Assembly (NCBI GenBank): GCA_020162035.1
Contig: JAIUNM010000011.1
Span: 54,510-118,509, forward strand
Origin: Bacteroidota bacterium
GTDB taxonomy: Bacteria > Bacteroidota > Bacteroidia > B-17B0 > Aurantibacillaceae
Direction: 5' to 3'
Length of the DNA stretch: 64,000 nucleotides
In this document: positions 45,980 to 54,613 of the stretch, in pieces
Layout: each line of letters opens with the position of its first letter
Position numbering within the stretch: the stretch's first letter is position 1
The notes under the pieces: generated by a model
Seen by the model: the letters and a program-made list of their open reading frames with translations, nothing else
Databases searched by the model: none
Told to the model about the DNA's origin: nothing
Program-made: the position numbers and the translations under genes

Positions 45980-47104
45980 ATGCTTATAACTCGAATTTTT
46001 AAAAGATTTTTACAAATTGGCAATTTAGGTTCTTTATTACTTTTAATATTTTTTATAATTGCCATTTTAATCGAAAATTCAAACTATTCGCAAAGTTTTA
46101 ACCAATTTATTACTTCAAATATTTTAGGCTTATCTATTACCAATTGGGTAAATGAAGCTTTAATGACTTTGTTTTTTTTACAAGTTGGGTTAGAAATTAA
46201 ACGCGAAATTATTGAAGGCGAACTGGCAGATATTAAAGTTGCAAGCTTGCCTATTTTTGGTGCAATTGGCGGTATGCTTGTGCCTGCTTTAATTTATTTT
46301 GGTTTTACCTGCAACACAAACTACAGTTCTGGCTTTGGTATTCCAATGGCTACAGACATTGCAATTTCATTAGCTATAATAAATATGTTTGGTAAAACTA
46401 TTCCTTTACCCTTAAAAATATTTTTAGCCGCATTAGCTATTATTGATGATTTAGGCGCAATTATAATTATTGCATTTTTTTACACTAAACAATTTGAGTG
46501 GTTTTACCTTGCAATAGCAACAATGCTAATTTTAATTACACTTTTTTTAAGCTATAAAAAAGTTACAAACCTTTTAATTTACTTTAGTTTAATGCTTTTA
46601 CTTTGGTTAGCATTACACCAATGTGGCATTCACCCATCAATTGCAGGGGCGGTTATTGCGCTTTGTTTTCCATTTAAATATTATAAAAATGAAGAACAAA
46701 TTATGATACCATTACACAAAATAGTTACTTATTTTATTGTACCAATTTTTATTTTAGTTAACGCTTTAATTAATATTAAAAATTTTAATTTATCTACATT
46801 AAGTAATAATTACAGTTTAGGTATATTTTTTGGTTTAACTGTTGGTAAACCTTTAGGTATATTAATGTTTGTTTGGTTAAGTATTAAATTAAAATGGGCA
46901 AAACTATCTAATCAATTAAACTACAAATATATTACTGGCGCTGGCATAATTGCTGGTATTGGTTTTACTATGAGTATATTTATTAGTCTTTTATCTTTTA
47001 ATAACCAAACCGAATTAAACACAGCTAAATTAATAATTACATTAGCTGGCTTAACTTCTATAATATTTGCAACAGTTTATTTTAAACTAATTAATCGTTT
47101 TTAA
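45980..47104 (+). CDS. nhaA: Na+/H+ antiporter NhaA
   Basis: Exchanges internal Na+ for 2 H+ in sodium and pH homeostasis. The 374-residue protein has 11-12 predicted membrane helices, the ATDIAISLAII segment containing the D133-equivalent, and the IIDDLGAI motif with the paired Asp (D163/D164-equivalent) that bind Na+. Also conserved are PLGI and the Lys-300-equivalent region before GFTMSIFI. Length is near E. coli NhaA (388). Confidence 0.94.
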   Translation: MLITRIFKRFLQIGNLGSLLLLIFFIIAILIENSNYSQSFNQFITSNILGLSITNWVNEALMTLFFLQVGLEIKREIIEGELADIKVASLPIFGAIGGMLVPALIYFGFTCNTNYSSGFGIPMATDIAISLAIINMFGKTIPLPLKIFLAALAIIDDLGAIIIIAFFYTKQFEWFYLAIATMLILITLFLSYKKVTNLLIYFSLMLLLWLALHQCGIHPSIAGAVIALCFPFKYYKNEEQIMIPLHKIVTYFIVPIFILVNALINIKNFNLSTLSNNYSLGIFFGLTVGKPLGILMFVWLSIKLKWAKLSNQLNYKYITGAGIIAGIGFTMSIFISLLSFNNQTELNTAKLIITLAGLTSIIFATVYFKLINRF

Positions 47105-47335
47105 AAAATTAAAAGTTCTTAAATTAGTACATGCTTAATTGCAGTTAAATTGCATTTATAACTAATGTAGCTAAACAAATATTTTCATTAAGTTAAATAC
47201 AATTATAAACCAATATTTGCATATTTATTTACAAAACTCGTTTATATAAGAAAAGAAAAAAATTGTTCTAAGTAATTTTTCAGATGTATTGTTTTTGGCT
47301 ATTTAGTTTTGAAACAATGGCTTTAGATATAGTTT
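47105..47335. other. Gene-free spacer at the edge of an accessory patch
   Basis: This 231-bp AT-rich stretch holds no convincing gene. A 26-codon frame at 47284-47364 on the plus strand has no recognisable family. Nothing resembling a tRNA, att site or IS end was seen. Confidence 0.5.
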
Positions 47336-47755
47336 TTATTCAAAAATATCTTCTTTGTTGATATTGTTTATTGAGTTTTTTCTTGTCAAAATAAAGTAAA
47401 TAAAGTGTATTATAAGAGATATGCCCCAATAAAAAGCAACCTTTATTGGAATGTTTATGTTTTCGAATTTTGAGCCAAATCCAAGTACAATCCACAATAA
47501 TGAAAAAACATTGTGTATCAAATAAGTTGTTAAATGAAATCTAAAACCAATATCATAAATTGGTAAAAACTCTATTTCTTTTAGTCCAAAATACCAACCA
47601 AATACAAACATAAGTATTCCGTATGTTACTGCAGAAATTGTTGTTGTAATACCAGATTGGTTTTCAATACCATAACTCAAAAAATATCTGAAAATTATGG
47701 TAAATACAGTTGCAAACATTGCAAATATTAATAGTTGTTTTGTTATTGTTTTCAT
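47336..47755 (-). CDS. Small integral membrane protein downstream of PadR
   Basis: A 139-residue protein with four hydrophobic segments (about 8-25, 35-55, 70-95, 105-125) and a charged end. I do not recognise a family; it resembles the small integral membrane proteins often paired with PadR regulators in Bacteroidota. Its start overlaps the stop of the PadR gene by 4 bp (ATGA), so the two are translationally coupled. It is probably the target of the regulator. Confidence 0.65.
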   Translation of the reverse strand: MKTITKQLLIFAMFATVFTIIFRYFLSYGIENQSGITTTISAVTYGILMFVFGWYFGLKEIEFLPIYDIGFRFHLTTYLIHNVFSLLWIVLGFGSKFENINIPIKVAFYWGISLIIHFIYFILTRKNSINNINKEDIFE

Positions 47756-48150
47756 TTATCGTTTATTTTTAAAATATTTTTAATCTCATTTGAATAAAAT
47801 AGATTGATGTTTCTTTCAATAAAGTGTTTAAAAAGTTCTTTTCCAAGGTTTGTTAAATAATAGTACTTTCTGTCTGGTCCTTTGTTACCTTCTTTTAAGT
47901 CATAAGTCAAAACATTTATGTGCTCGTACTTTCTTAATGCCCTATAAAGACTTTGTTCTTCGCAACTAATTGTTCCGTCTGATTTCTGTTCAATGAAGTT
48001 TTTAATTTCATCAACGTATTTTTCACTTTCTTGAAGTGCCATAAAAATCCAAAGTGTTAATTGCCCCTTCTTATACGTACTTTCCCAAGATTGCAGTAAT
48101 TCATTAAGCTTTATATCGTTTTTCAGTATTAATTTATCTGTATTAAACAT
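47752..48150 (-). CDS. PadR-family transcriptional regulator
   Basis: A 132-residue winged-helix regulator. The family signature is seen in EEQSLYRALRKYEHINVL, followed by the wing GPDRKYYYLTNLGKELF. The N-terminus (WESTYKKGQLTLWIFMALQE) matches the first PadR helix and the C-terminal helix is short. PadR proteins repress adjacent efflux or membrane genes; here the coupled target is a four-helix membrane protein. A palindrome covers its -7 box. Confidence 0.85.
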   Translation of the reverse strand: MFNTDKLILKNDIKLNELLQSWESTYKKGQLTLWIFMALQESEKYVDEIKNFIEQKSDGTISCEEQSLYRALRKYEHINVLTYDLKEGNKGPDRKYYYLTNLGKELFKHFIERNINLFYSNEIKNILKINDK

Positions 48151-48156
48151 CTTGTA

Positions 48157-48191
48157 TAATACAAATGTATTAATATTTTTTATTCTGACAA
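48157..48191 (-). promoter_or_regulatory. Promoter of padR with an overlapping palindrome
   Basis: On the minus strand a TTG (complement of 48189-48191), a 19-bp spacer and TACATTTG (complement of 48162-48169) form an exact -33/-7 promoter. A perfect 7-2-7 inverted repeat, TAATACA-AA-TGTATTA at 48157-48172, covers the -7 box. It contains ATAC-N4-GTAT, resembling PadR operators (ATGT-N8-ACAT type). The natural reading is an autoregulatory operator. Confidence 0.75.
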
Positions 48192-48349
48192 ATAATTTTT
48201 TTCATTAAATATATCAGCTTTATTAAAAATGTACCTTTTTAACAATTGTCAAAAAGTCTTTTTACTTTATTAAATGTTCAAATTTAAAAGGTGTATTTAA
48301 TAATTAAAGCATTAACAGCTTTAGATTATAAAGATTAAGGGTATAATAT

Positions 48350-48811
48350 TTAGCAATCATTTTCAATTTTTGTTTTTAGTAATTGTAAATATTTTTTAAT
48401 ATCACTTTTTGCTTTATACGATATAATAAATTTTGGTATAGTAAAACCAAAAGCGTGTTTAACAAGATTACTGTCAAAAGTAAGCATATAAATAATTTCT
48501 GTTGTTTTATTCGAAATTGCTCTAACTTGTCGTACGCTTTTTAAATAAAATTGAGCATTATTTAGTGTTTCAAAAATTGCAATTTTGTTTTTATTAAACT
48601 CTATACACTTTAGTTCAATCAAATTATTAGGTACTTTCTTTGATAAGTATGAATATTCAGAAATTGAAACGCCTAATTGAAGTTGCCCATCTAATATTGA
48701 TTTATTTATTTCTGTACGCCATAATTTATCGTTGCTTGGATTAGAAAAGAAGTCAAACACTTTTTCTACATTTCTATTTACTAATATAACTCCAGTGGTT
48801 TTAATTTTCAT
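48350..48811 (-). CDS. SRPBCC/START-like ligand-binding protein
   Basis: A 153-residue protein with the SRPBCC (polyketide cyclase/Bet v1-like) fold signature: VILVNRNVEKVFDFFSNPSNDKLW at the N-terminus, repeated strands, and a C-terminal helix (KFIISYKAKSDIKKYLQLLK). No catalytic motif is visible; such proteins bind hydrophobic ligands. It is preceded by 199 bp and followed upstream by the hsdM remnant. Confidence 0.8.
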   Translation of the reverse strand: MKIKTTGVILVNRNVEKVFDFFSNPSNDKLWRTEINKSILDGQLQLGVSISEYSYLSKKVPNNLIELKCIEFNKNKIAIFETLNNAQFYLKSVRQVRAISNKTTEIIYMLTFDSNLVKHAFGFTIPKFIISYKAKSDIKKYLQLLKTKIENDC

Positions 48812-49319
48812 ACAGTTTTTTATTATTCCTTAATTCTCTTTTTCGGTATATTTTGGTATTATGTGGCGCTTTGGTTATATTGCTATTCCGTTTATAAATG
48901 TTTCAACAAAATCAACTATACGTTTTAATATTCTGTCTCCTATTTTTTTCGCTAAGGTATTTGTAATAAATGAACCCAAAAATTTAGTCACTAAATTCGT
49001 CGGCATTCATTTTGCCACGCAGGATATTGGCAATATTCCAAAGTTGTATTTCTATTATTCTTTTATATTCTTCGCTCATAATAAAACAACATAATTAATT
49101 AAGTTACTAATATAGTTTTTTAATGTGTTTTTAGTTACAAAGACAAAAACTTATGTATAGAAAAAAATTAACAACTGAATTTACCAACTATTGTTTTCAT
49201 AATCAACATTTTTACATATAAAACAAATATTTGCAAATAATCATGAATTTATTTTAATTCATTAAAACTTTTCAATTAAAAAATTGAAATAAAAACTTTA
49301 AACAATAACCTAGGATTAG
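48812..49319. other. Gap holding the hsdM remnant
   Basis: 508 bp with no intact gene. It contains the hsdM fragment (48945-49079), a second overlapping minus-strand frame of about 43 codons ending near 48883 (MPTNLVTKFLGSF to FINGIAI) whose status is unclear, and AT-rich spacer. A weak hairpin at 49270-49289 (TTTCAATT-AAAA-AATTGAAA) lies after gmk. Confidence 0.5.
48945..49079 (-). pseudogene. hsdM: hsdM remnant (type I restriction methyltransferase, N-terminal fragment)
   Basis: From ATG at 49077-49079 the minus strand reads MSEEYKRIIEIQLWNIANIL, then RGKMNADEFSD, followed by TAA (48984-48986) where a Tyr is usual, and in the same frame IFGFIYYKYLSEK. This is the conserved HsdM N-terminus ('LWNIANTLRGKMNADEFRDYILGFIFYKYLSEK'). 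After about 44 codons the similarity ends and no methyltransferase catalytic domain or hsdS/hsdR gene follows. It is a dead remnant of a lost type I restriction-modification system. Confidence 0.8.
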
Positions 49320-49895
49320 TTAGTTTATTTTTAAAAATTTTTTCACTACCTCTTCTGCTTTAGCGCATGCGTCTTCTAAAATTTCATTAATAATAAAAAC
49401 ATCAAATAGTTCGGCTGTTTTTAATTCTTTTTCAGCTTTTGCAACTCTACGGGCAATACTTTCGGCACTATCTGTTTGGCGTAAATGTAACCGTTCTTCT
49501 AATATTTTAATACTTGGTGGCATTACAAATACAGCTAATGCTTGGTCTTTAAATTGGTTTTTTAAATTTAAACCGCCTTCAACATCAATATCAAAAATTA
49601 CTGCTTTTCCTGCATCCCAAATTTTTTGAACTTCGGATTTTAAAGTGCCATAATGTGTACCTGCATAAACTTCTTCCCACTCTAAAAATTCGTTTTTTAA
49701 AACTCTTTTTTTAAACTCATCAACACTTAAATAAAAATAATCTTTACCATTTTCCTCTACCCCACGTTTAGGGCGGCTAGTAGCTGATATAGAAAAATCT
49801 ATTTGGTTAGGAAATGTTTTTAATAAATGCCTTACAATTGTTGTTTTACCTGAGCCCGAAGGAGCAGAAAAAATTATTAATTTGTTTGCATTCAT
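49320..49895 (-). CDS. gmk: Guanylate kinase
   Basis: Phosphorylates GMP/dGMP to GDP/dGDP. The 191-residue protein (start ATG at 49893-49895; a TTG two codons upstream is possible) has the P-loop APSGSGKTT, the GMP-binding SATSRPKRGVEENGKDYFYL, and the IFDIDVEGG motif. Length is normal. The -7 box TATATTTG lies 3 nt before the ATG. Confidence 0.96.
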   Translation of the reverse strand: MNANKLIIFSAPSGSGKTTIVRHLLKTFPNQIDFSISATSRPKRGVEENGKDYFYLSVDEFKKRVLKNEFLEWEEVYAGTHYGTLKSEVQKIWDAGKAVIFDIDVEGGLNLKNQFKDQALAVFVMPPSIKILEERLHLRQTDSAESIARRVAKAEKELKTAELFDVFIINEILEDACAKAEEVVKKFLKIN

Positions 49896-49898
49896 GTA

Positions 49899-49906
49899 CA
49901 AATATA
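49899..49906 (-). promoter_or_regulatory. -7 box of gmk, 3 nt from the start codon
   Basis: The minus strand reads TATATTTG (exact TAnnTTTG). It ends 3 nt before the gmk ATG at 49895. No -33 TTG at 19 bp was found. It excludes the alternative TTG start at 49901 if used, because that codon would be in the box. Confidence 0.4.
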
Positions 49907-50001
49907 AGCACTTGTAGCGAGATAATTAGAATTATTTATTTCACTTTAATTTTATACTTATGTTTAGATAGAAGTATAAAAGCGTTAAAAATAAACTATA
50001 A

Positions 50002-50712
50002 TTAATTAGCTTTTACTAAAAATTTACCTTCTAAAACAGGAATAACAGGGCATTGGTTTGGTGTTAAGCAATATTTAATATCACGTTCTAAATCTAATTT
50101 AGCTAAACGGTTTCGGTGCGATGAGTTGGCTAAAAACTTAAATAAATCATGCTTGGCATTGTTGTATAATTCCATAGCCGCAATTGTAGAATCGCAACTG
50201 GAATCAAAACCATATTTATATATTAAAGGCTCTGCAACAGCACCAGCAAAAAGCGTATCTTCTAAATTAAATTTGTTTTTCCAGCCAGCACATAAAAATA
50301 AAACATCTTTATTTTCGTTTTTAATAAAGTCAATAACACTATCTAAATTTAAAAAACTTCCAATAATTACTTTATCTGCTTGTTTGGCAGCTTCTATAGC
50401 TTGTGTGCCATTTGTTGTAGTAATAGCAATAGTTTTACCTTTAACTTTGTTATTCATGTAACCAAAAGGGCTATTACCTAAATCAAAACCACTTACAACC
50501 TCGCCATTACGCTCGGCAGCAACCATAAAACCTTGTTTTTTATATTCAGTAGCCTCGTCAATACTTGCAATAGGAATCATTTTTTCAACTCCATTATAAA
50601 AAGCAGTAACAATTGCCGATGTTGCTCTTAAAACATCAATAACTACAACAACTGTGTTTGGTTTGTGAAATAAATTATAAGCCTGTGGTGTAAAACAAAC
50701 TTCAATGTTCAT
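50002..50712 (-). CDS. comB: 2-phosphosulfolactate phosphatase-like protein (ComB family)
   Basis: A 236-residue ComB-family protein. Conserved family segments are VVVIDVLRATSAIVTA, AERNGEVVSGFDLGNSP, ITTTNGTQAIEAA and FLCAGWKNKFNLEDTLFAGA with the Asp residues of the metal site. ComB hydrolyses 2-phosphosulfolactate in coenzyme M synthesis; in non-methanogens the substrate is not established. Bacteroidota make sulfonolipids from cysteate, so a link with sulfonate metabolism is possible but speculative. Confidence 0.85.
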   Translation of the reverse strand: MNIEVCFTPQAYNLFHKPNTVVVVIDVLRATSAIVTAFYNGVEKMIPIASIDEATEYKKQGFMVAAERNGEVVSGFDLGNSPFGYMNNKVKGKTIAITTTNGTQAIEAAKQADKVIIGSFLNLDSVIDFIKNENKDVLFLCAGWKNKFNLEDTLFAGAVAEPLIYKYGFDSSCDSTIAAMELYNNAKHDLFKFLANSSHRNRLAKLDLERDIKYCLTPNQCPVIPVLEGKFLVKAN

Positions 50713-50789
50713 AAGGTAAACTTAAACATAATTAATTTAATTTTTAAAAATATTTTTCAATAAATAAAAATAGTGTTTTTAAAAATAAG

Positions 50790-50797
50790 TATCTTTA
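50790..50797 (+). promoter_or_regulatory. -7-like box before gmhA
   Basis: TATCTTTA (TAnnTTTG with A at the last position) ends 4 nt before the gmhA ATG at 50802. The same TATCTTTA variant precedes 15132 and 18111. Confidence 0.35.
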
Positions 50798-50801
50798 AGC
50801 C

Positions 50802-51386
50802 ATGGTTGAACTTATAAAAGAAAAAATACTATCTAGTATTCAGCTTAAAACTGAATTACTTAACCATTCAGAAATTTTAAATAAAGTAAATACATGTGTT
50901 ATAGAAATAATTAATTGCTATAAAAACAATGGAAAAGTGTTTTGGTGTGGTAATGGCGGAAGCGCAGCCGATGCACAACATTTAGCTGCCGAATTAAGTG
51001 GCCGTTTTTATTACGACAGAGCACCATTATATAGCGAAGCTTTACATGTAAACACCAGTTATATAACTGCCGTAGCAAACGATTACAGTTATGATGTAAT
51101 TTATAGCCGTTTAGTTAAGGCAATGGTTAATAAAAACGATGTTTTAATTGGATTAACAACAAGTGGCAATAGTACAAATATTATTAATGCCATTAATGAA
51201 GCAAATTCTATTGGAGCATGTACCATAGCATTTACTGGTTTAACTGGCGGAAAATTAAAAGATTTACCAAAACATTTAATAAACATACCAAGTACAGATA
51301 CTCCTCGTATTCAAGAATGCCATATGCTTTTAGGGCATACCATTTGCGAATTAGTTGAAAAAAATATTTTCCCAAAAAACAACTAA
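50802..51386 (+). CDS. gmhA: Sedoheptulose-7-phosphate isomerase
   Basis: First step of the heptose pathway: sedoheptulose 7-phosphate to D-glycero-D-manno-heptose 7-phosphate. The 194-residue SIS-domain protein has the GNGGSAADAQHLAAELSGRF motif (zinc/phosphate site), TTSGNSTNI, and a late catalytic RIQECHMLLGH. Length is normal. It heads the surface-sugar cluster with hddC and gmhB; a TPR/phosphatase gene lies between. Confidence 0.94.
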   Translation: MVELIKEKILSSIQLKTELLNHSEILNKVNTCVIEIINCYKNNGKVFWCGNGGSAADAQHLAAELSGRFYYDRAPLYSEALHVNTSYITAVANDYSYDVIYSRLVKAMVNKNDVLIGLTTSGNSTNIINAINEANSIGACTIAFTGLTGGKLKDLPKHLINIPSTDTPRIQECHMLLGHTICELVEKNIFPKNN

Positions 51387-51391
51387 TAATT

Positions 51392-53389
51392 TTGAAACCT
51401 TTTAAAACAATTATTCTTTGTTGTTTGCCTTTTTTATTTTTAGCTCAACAAAAAGAAACAGATAGTTTACTAAAGCTAATTTCAAGTAAACACGATACTG
51501 AGAAAGTAATTTTATTATCATCAGTAGCCAACAATTACCAATTTTATTCAATAGAAAAAGCGTTATTATATGCGGATAGTGCACATAAATTAGCATTAAA
51601 GATAAATTATAAAAAGGGAGTTGCTTTTTGTCTTCAAAATTATGCTACAATATACACAACAAGTGGTAAATACGATTTAGCCATTAAATATATTTTAAGG
51701 GCTATTCCCCTTAATAAAGAATTAAAACGCACGCGCACACTTGCAAATTGTTATAATACACTTGGAAATATTTATTTAGGCACTAACGACACTAATAGAG
51801 CATATCAAAATTATTTAGAAAGTTATATTATAAGCGGAGCACATAACTTTCAGGATATGAAAATAATTTCGGGTATAGGTTTAGCTAATGTAAATATTTT
51901 GAAAAAAAATTACAAAGAGGCTTATAAATACGTTAGTCCATCAATTGATTATTTTAAAAAATTAAATAAAAAAGAGTATTTGGCTTCTTGCTATGCGGTA
52001 ATGGCCGATGCAAACCTTGGTTTAAAAAATTATAAAGAAGCTAAAAAAAATTTAAACGAAGCCATTACTATTTTTAAAGAATTAGATATGAAATACGGTA
52101 TTGGTATTTCTTTATTAAATTTAGGTAAAATTGAAGAAATTACAGGTAACAGAAACGAAGCTATATCTTTATACACTGAAGCTTTAAAAATAAATACCGA
52201 AAGAAAAGCGCTTGATAATATTAGAGAAAACGCTTTAGAATTAGCAAAACTTTTTGAGAAAAATGGCGATTTAAAACCTGCAATAGAACATTATAAACTA
52301 TTCATGCAATACAACGATTCGGTATTTACAATTCAAAAAGCAAAAGTATCAAGCGAATTAGAAACAAAATATGAAACCAAAGAAAAAGAAAATGCACTTA
52401 AATTAAAAAATACTGAACTAGAAGCAACAGAAACAAAATTAAAATCGAAAAATTATTTAATTGTTTTTTTCATAATAGCATCAATAATATTTTTAGTGTT
52501 TTTATTTTTATTACTTAAACAAATTAATAAAAACAAAAAGGCAAATTCTCTTTTAAAAACACAAAATAAAGAAATTAAATTTCAAAAAGATTTAATTGAA
52601 AATAAAAATAAAGACATTACAGATAGTATAAATTACGCCAAGCATATCCAACAGGCCATTGTTCCATCATCTCAAATGTTTAAAAACTTTGTTAGCCAAT
52701 CATTTGTGATTTATAAACCAAAAGATATTGTTAGTGGAGATTTTTATTTTATAGAAAAAAATAATGATTTAGTTTACATTGCGGTTGTAGACTGTACAGG
52801 GCATGGGGTGCCAGGTGCAATGTTAAGTGTGTTTATACACTCTAATTTAAACAGTATAATTAAATCAAATTTATATCCAAATAACCCAGCTCAAATATTA
52901 AAAGAACTTTGCTTAACTTTAAAAAACAATTTACACCAAGGAAGTAAAAAACAAATAAATGATGGAGCAGATATGGCGCTTTGTGTTATAAATAAACAAA
53001 CCCAACAACTAACATTTGCAGGCGCAAAACTAAACCTAATTAAAATTGAAGACAATGCAATTGAAGTGTTTAAAGGTAACAGAACCTCAATAACAAGTAA
53101 TGTAAACTTTAACGAGTTTAATTTTACAAATTGTACTATAAACTATACAAATAACTCTAAATTTTATTTAAATACAGATGGGTTTAGCGACCAATTTGGT
53201 GGTAAAACTGACGAAACAAACAAATTAACAGGAAAAAAATTTAGACAAGGTAAATTAAATGAACTAATACTTAAGTACAATAATTTAACTTTACATGAGC
53301 AAGCAGATAATTTACTTAATGATTTTTATGAATGGAAAGGTAAATTTGAACAAACTGATGATGTTACCATGTTAGGTTTTATGATTTAA
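51392..53389 (+). CDS. Exported TPR and SpoIIE-type PP2C phosphatase
   Basis: A 665-residue protein starting at TTG (6 bp after gmhA; no ATG available). A hydrophobic leader (MKPFKTIILCCLPFLFLA) precedes about six TPRs (45-310), a coiled coil (about 330-355), a membrane helix at about 358-378, a second coiled coil (380-420), and a PP2C/SpoIIE phosphatase with SGDFYFIE and DCTGHGVPGAML metal-site motifs. The TPR part should be periplasmic and the phosphatase cytoplasmic. It probably dephosphorylates an anti-sigma antagonist or similar. The partner is not obvious here. Confidence 0.88.
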   Translation: MKPFKTIILCCLPFLFLAQQKETDSLLKLISSKHDTEKVILLSSVANNYQFYSIEKALLYADSAHKLALKINYKKGVAFCLQNYATIYTTSGKYDLAIKYILRAIPLNKELKRTRTLANCYNTLGNIYLGTNDTNRAYQNYLESYIISGAHNFQDMKIISGIGLANVNILKKNYKEAYKYVSPSIDYFKKLNKKEYLASCYAVMADANLGLKNYKEAKKNLNEAITIFKELDMKYGIGISLLNLGKIEEITGNRNEAISLYTEALKINTERKALDNIRENALELAKLFEKNGDLKPAIEHYKLFMQYNDSVFTIQKAKVSSELETKYETKEKENALKLKNTELEATETKLKSKNYLIVFFIIASIIFLVFLFLLLKQINKNKKANSLLKTQNKEIKFQKDLIENKNKDITDSINYAKHIQQAIVPSSQMFKNFVSQSFVIYKPKDIVSGDFYFIEKNNDLVYIAVVDCTGHGVPGAMLSVFIHSNLNSIIKSNLYPNNPAQILKELCLTLKNNLHQGSKKQINDGADMALCVINKQTQQLTFAGAKLNLIKIEDNAIEVFKGNRTSITSNVNFNEFNFTNCTINYTNNSKFYLNTDGFSDQFGGKTDETNKLTGKKFRQGKLNELILKYNNLTLHEQADNLLNDFYEWKGKFEQTDDVTMLGFMI

Positions 53390-54096
53390 TGATTACAACT
53401 GCAATAATATTAGCTGGTGGCTTTGGTACACGATTAAAATCTGTAGTTAACGATGTGCCTAAACCTATGGCTTTGGTTAACAACCAACCTTTTTTAAATT
53501 ATTTACTTAAATATTTAAAACATTATAATATTAAAAACATTGTGTTTTCAACTGGATATTTATCTGATGTTATTGAATTACATTATAAAACAAGTTTTGA
53601 AAATTTAAACATTAATTACAGTATAGAAAACGAACCCTTAGGCACTGGAGGTGGAATTAGAAAAGCACTCGAATTAATTAACGAACAACATGTTTTAGTT
53701 TTAAACGGCGATAGTTTTTTTGATGTAAATTTAATAGACTTGTATAATCAATACAATACAAACCAATACAACGCAATTATTGCTACTCGTAAAGTTGATA
53801 ACGCAGATAGGTACGGAACTATAGAAACAAAAAATCAAATTATAACCAACTTTATAGAAAAAACAGGTATTGCAAAGCCCGGAATAATAAATGGTGGGGT
53901 TTACATATTAAATAAAAATCATTTTATTAATAATTCTGCAAACAACATTAATTTTTCGATAGAAAAAAATTACTTCGAGAAATACTTTAAATCTAGTATT
54001 TTTGGAGCACACACATGTGATGGTTATTTTATAGATATTGGAATACCTACAGATTTTTTAAAAGCGCAAAATGAATTTAAAAACTTTAAATATTAA
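53389..54096 (+). CDS. hddC: D-glycero-alpha-D-manno-heptose-1-phosphate guanylyltransferase-like
   Basis: A 235-residue nucleotidyltransferase: ILAGGFGTRLKSV signature, DVPKPMALVNNQPFL, the LGTGGGIRKAL motif and NGDSFFDVN with the metal Asp. Given its neighbours gmhA and gmhB it is best called HddC, which makes GDP-heptose. Related sugar-phosphate nucleotidyltransferases look similar, so the substrate is inferred from context. Its start overlaps the previous stop by one base, and it overlaps gmhB by 26 bp. Confidence 0.85.
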   Translation: MITTAIILAGGFGTRLKSVVNDVPKPMALVNNQPFLNYLLKYLKHYNIKNIVFSTGYLSDVIELHYKTSFENLNINYSIENEPLGTGGGIRKALELINEQHVLVLNGDSFFDVNLIDLYNQYNTNQYNAIIATRKVDNADRYGTIETKNQIITNFIEKTGIAKPGIINGGVYILNKNHFINNSANNINFSIEKNYFEKYFKSSIFGAHTCDGYFIDIGIPTDFLKAQNEFKNFKY

Positions 54097-54613
54097 TACT
54101 TCGTGGACATTATTTTTAGACCGAGACGGTGTAATTAATAAAAAGTTAGAAAACGATTATGTAAAACATTGGATAGAATTTGAGTTTAACGATAAAGTTA
54201 CCGATGCTTTAAAATTACTTGCTCCTTTGTTTAATAAAATTGTTGTAGTTACAAACCAACAAGGTATTGGTAAAGGAATTTACAAACACGAAGATTTAGA
54301 ATTAATTCATAAAAACATGTTGTATGAAATTAATTATTTAGGCGGAAGAATAGATAAAGTTTACTACTCACCCTATTTAGAAAAAGAACAACACCCTACT
54401 CGTAAACCAGGAATTGGAATGGCTTTACAAGCAAAAAACGATTTCTCTGAAATTGAATTTAATAAATCTATAATGGTTGGAGATAGTATAAGCGATATGC
54501 AATTTGGCAAAAATGCAGGTATGCAAACAGTATTTATAGATGCAACACCAATTAACAACCCATTAATAGATTTTCAATTTAATTCATTGTTTGAATTTGC
54601 AAACGCATTATGA
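54071..54613 (+). CDS. gmhB: D-glycero-D-manno-heptose-1,7-bisphosphate 7-phosphatase
   Basis: A HAD-family phosphatase of 180 residues. The DxD nucleophile motif FLDRDGVINKK, the TNQQGIGKG motif and the late MVGDSISDMQFGKNAG are typical of GmhB/HisB-N. The cysteine Zn-binding loop of many GmhB proteins is not obvious, as in some Bacteroidota members. It overlaps hddC and is followed by a GT2 gene (4-bp overlap). Confidence 0.9.
   Translation: MNLKTLNINTSWTLFLDRDGVINKKLENDYVKHWIEFEFNDKVTDALKLLAPLFNKIVVVTNQQGIGKGIYKHEDLELIHKNMLYEINYLGGRIDKVYYSPYLEKEQHPTRKPGIGMALQAKNDFSEIEFNKSIMVGDSISDMQFGKNAGMQTVFIDATPINNPLIDFQFNSLFEFANAL

Noticed and set aside
47284..47364. Short plus-strand frame of 26 codons
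   Set aside because: No family signal, no promoter, and overlaps the end of the membrane protein gene.
48883..49014. Minus-strand frame of about 43 codons (MPTNLVTKFLGSF to FINGIAI) overlapping the hsdM remnant
   Set aside because: It looks well formed but is out of frame with the HsdM homology and has no recognised family; it could be the real sequence after a deletion junction, but I cannot support it as a gene.
48861..49094. 77-codon plus-strand open frame over the hsdM remnant
   Set aside because: The minus strand of the same region reads the HsdM N-terminus, so the plus frame is a shadow.
49270..49289. TTTCAATT-AAAA-AATTGAAA hairpin after gmk
   Set aside because: A/T-only stem apart from one C/G pair per arm, weak T tract; a low-grade terminator at best.
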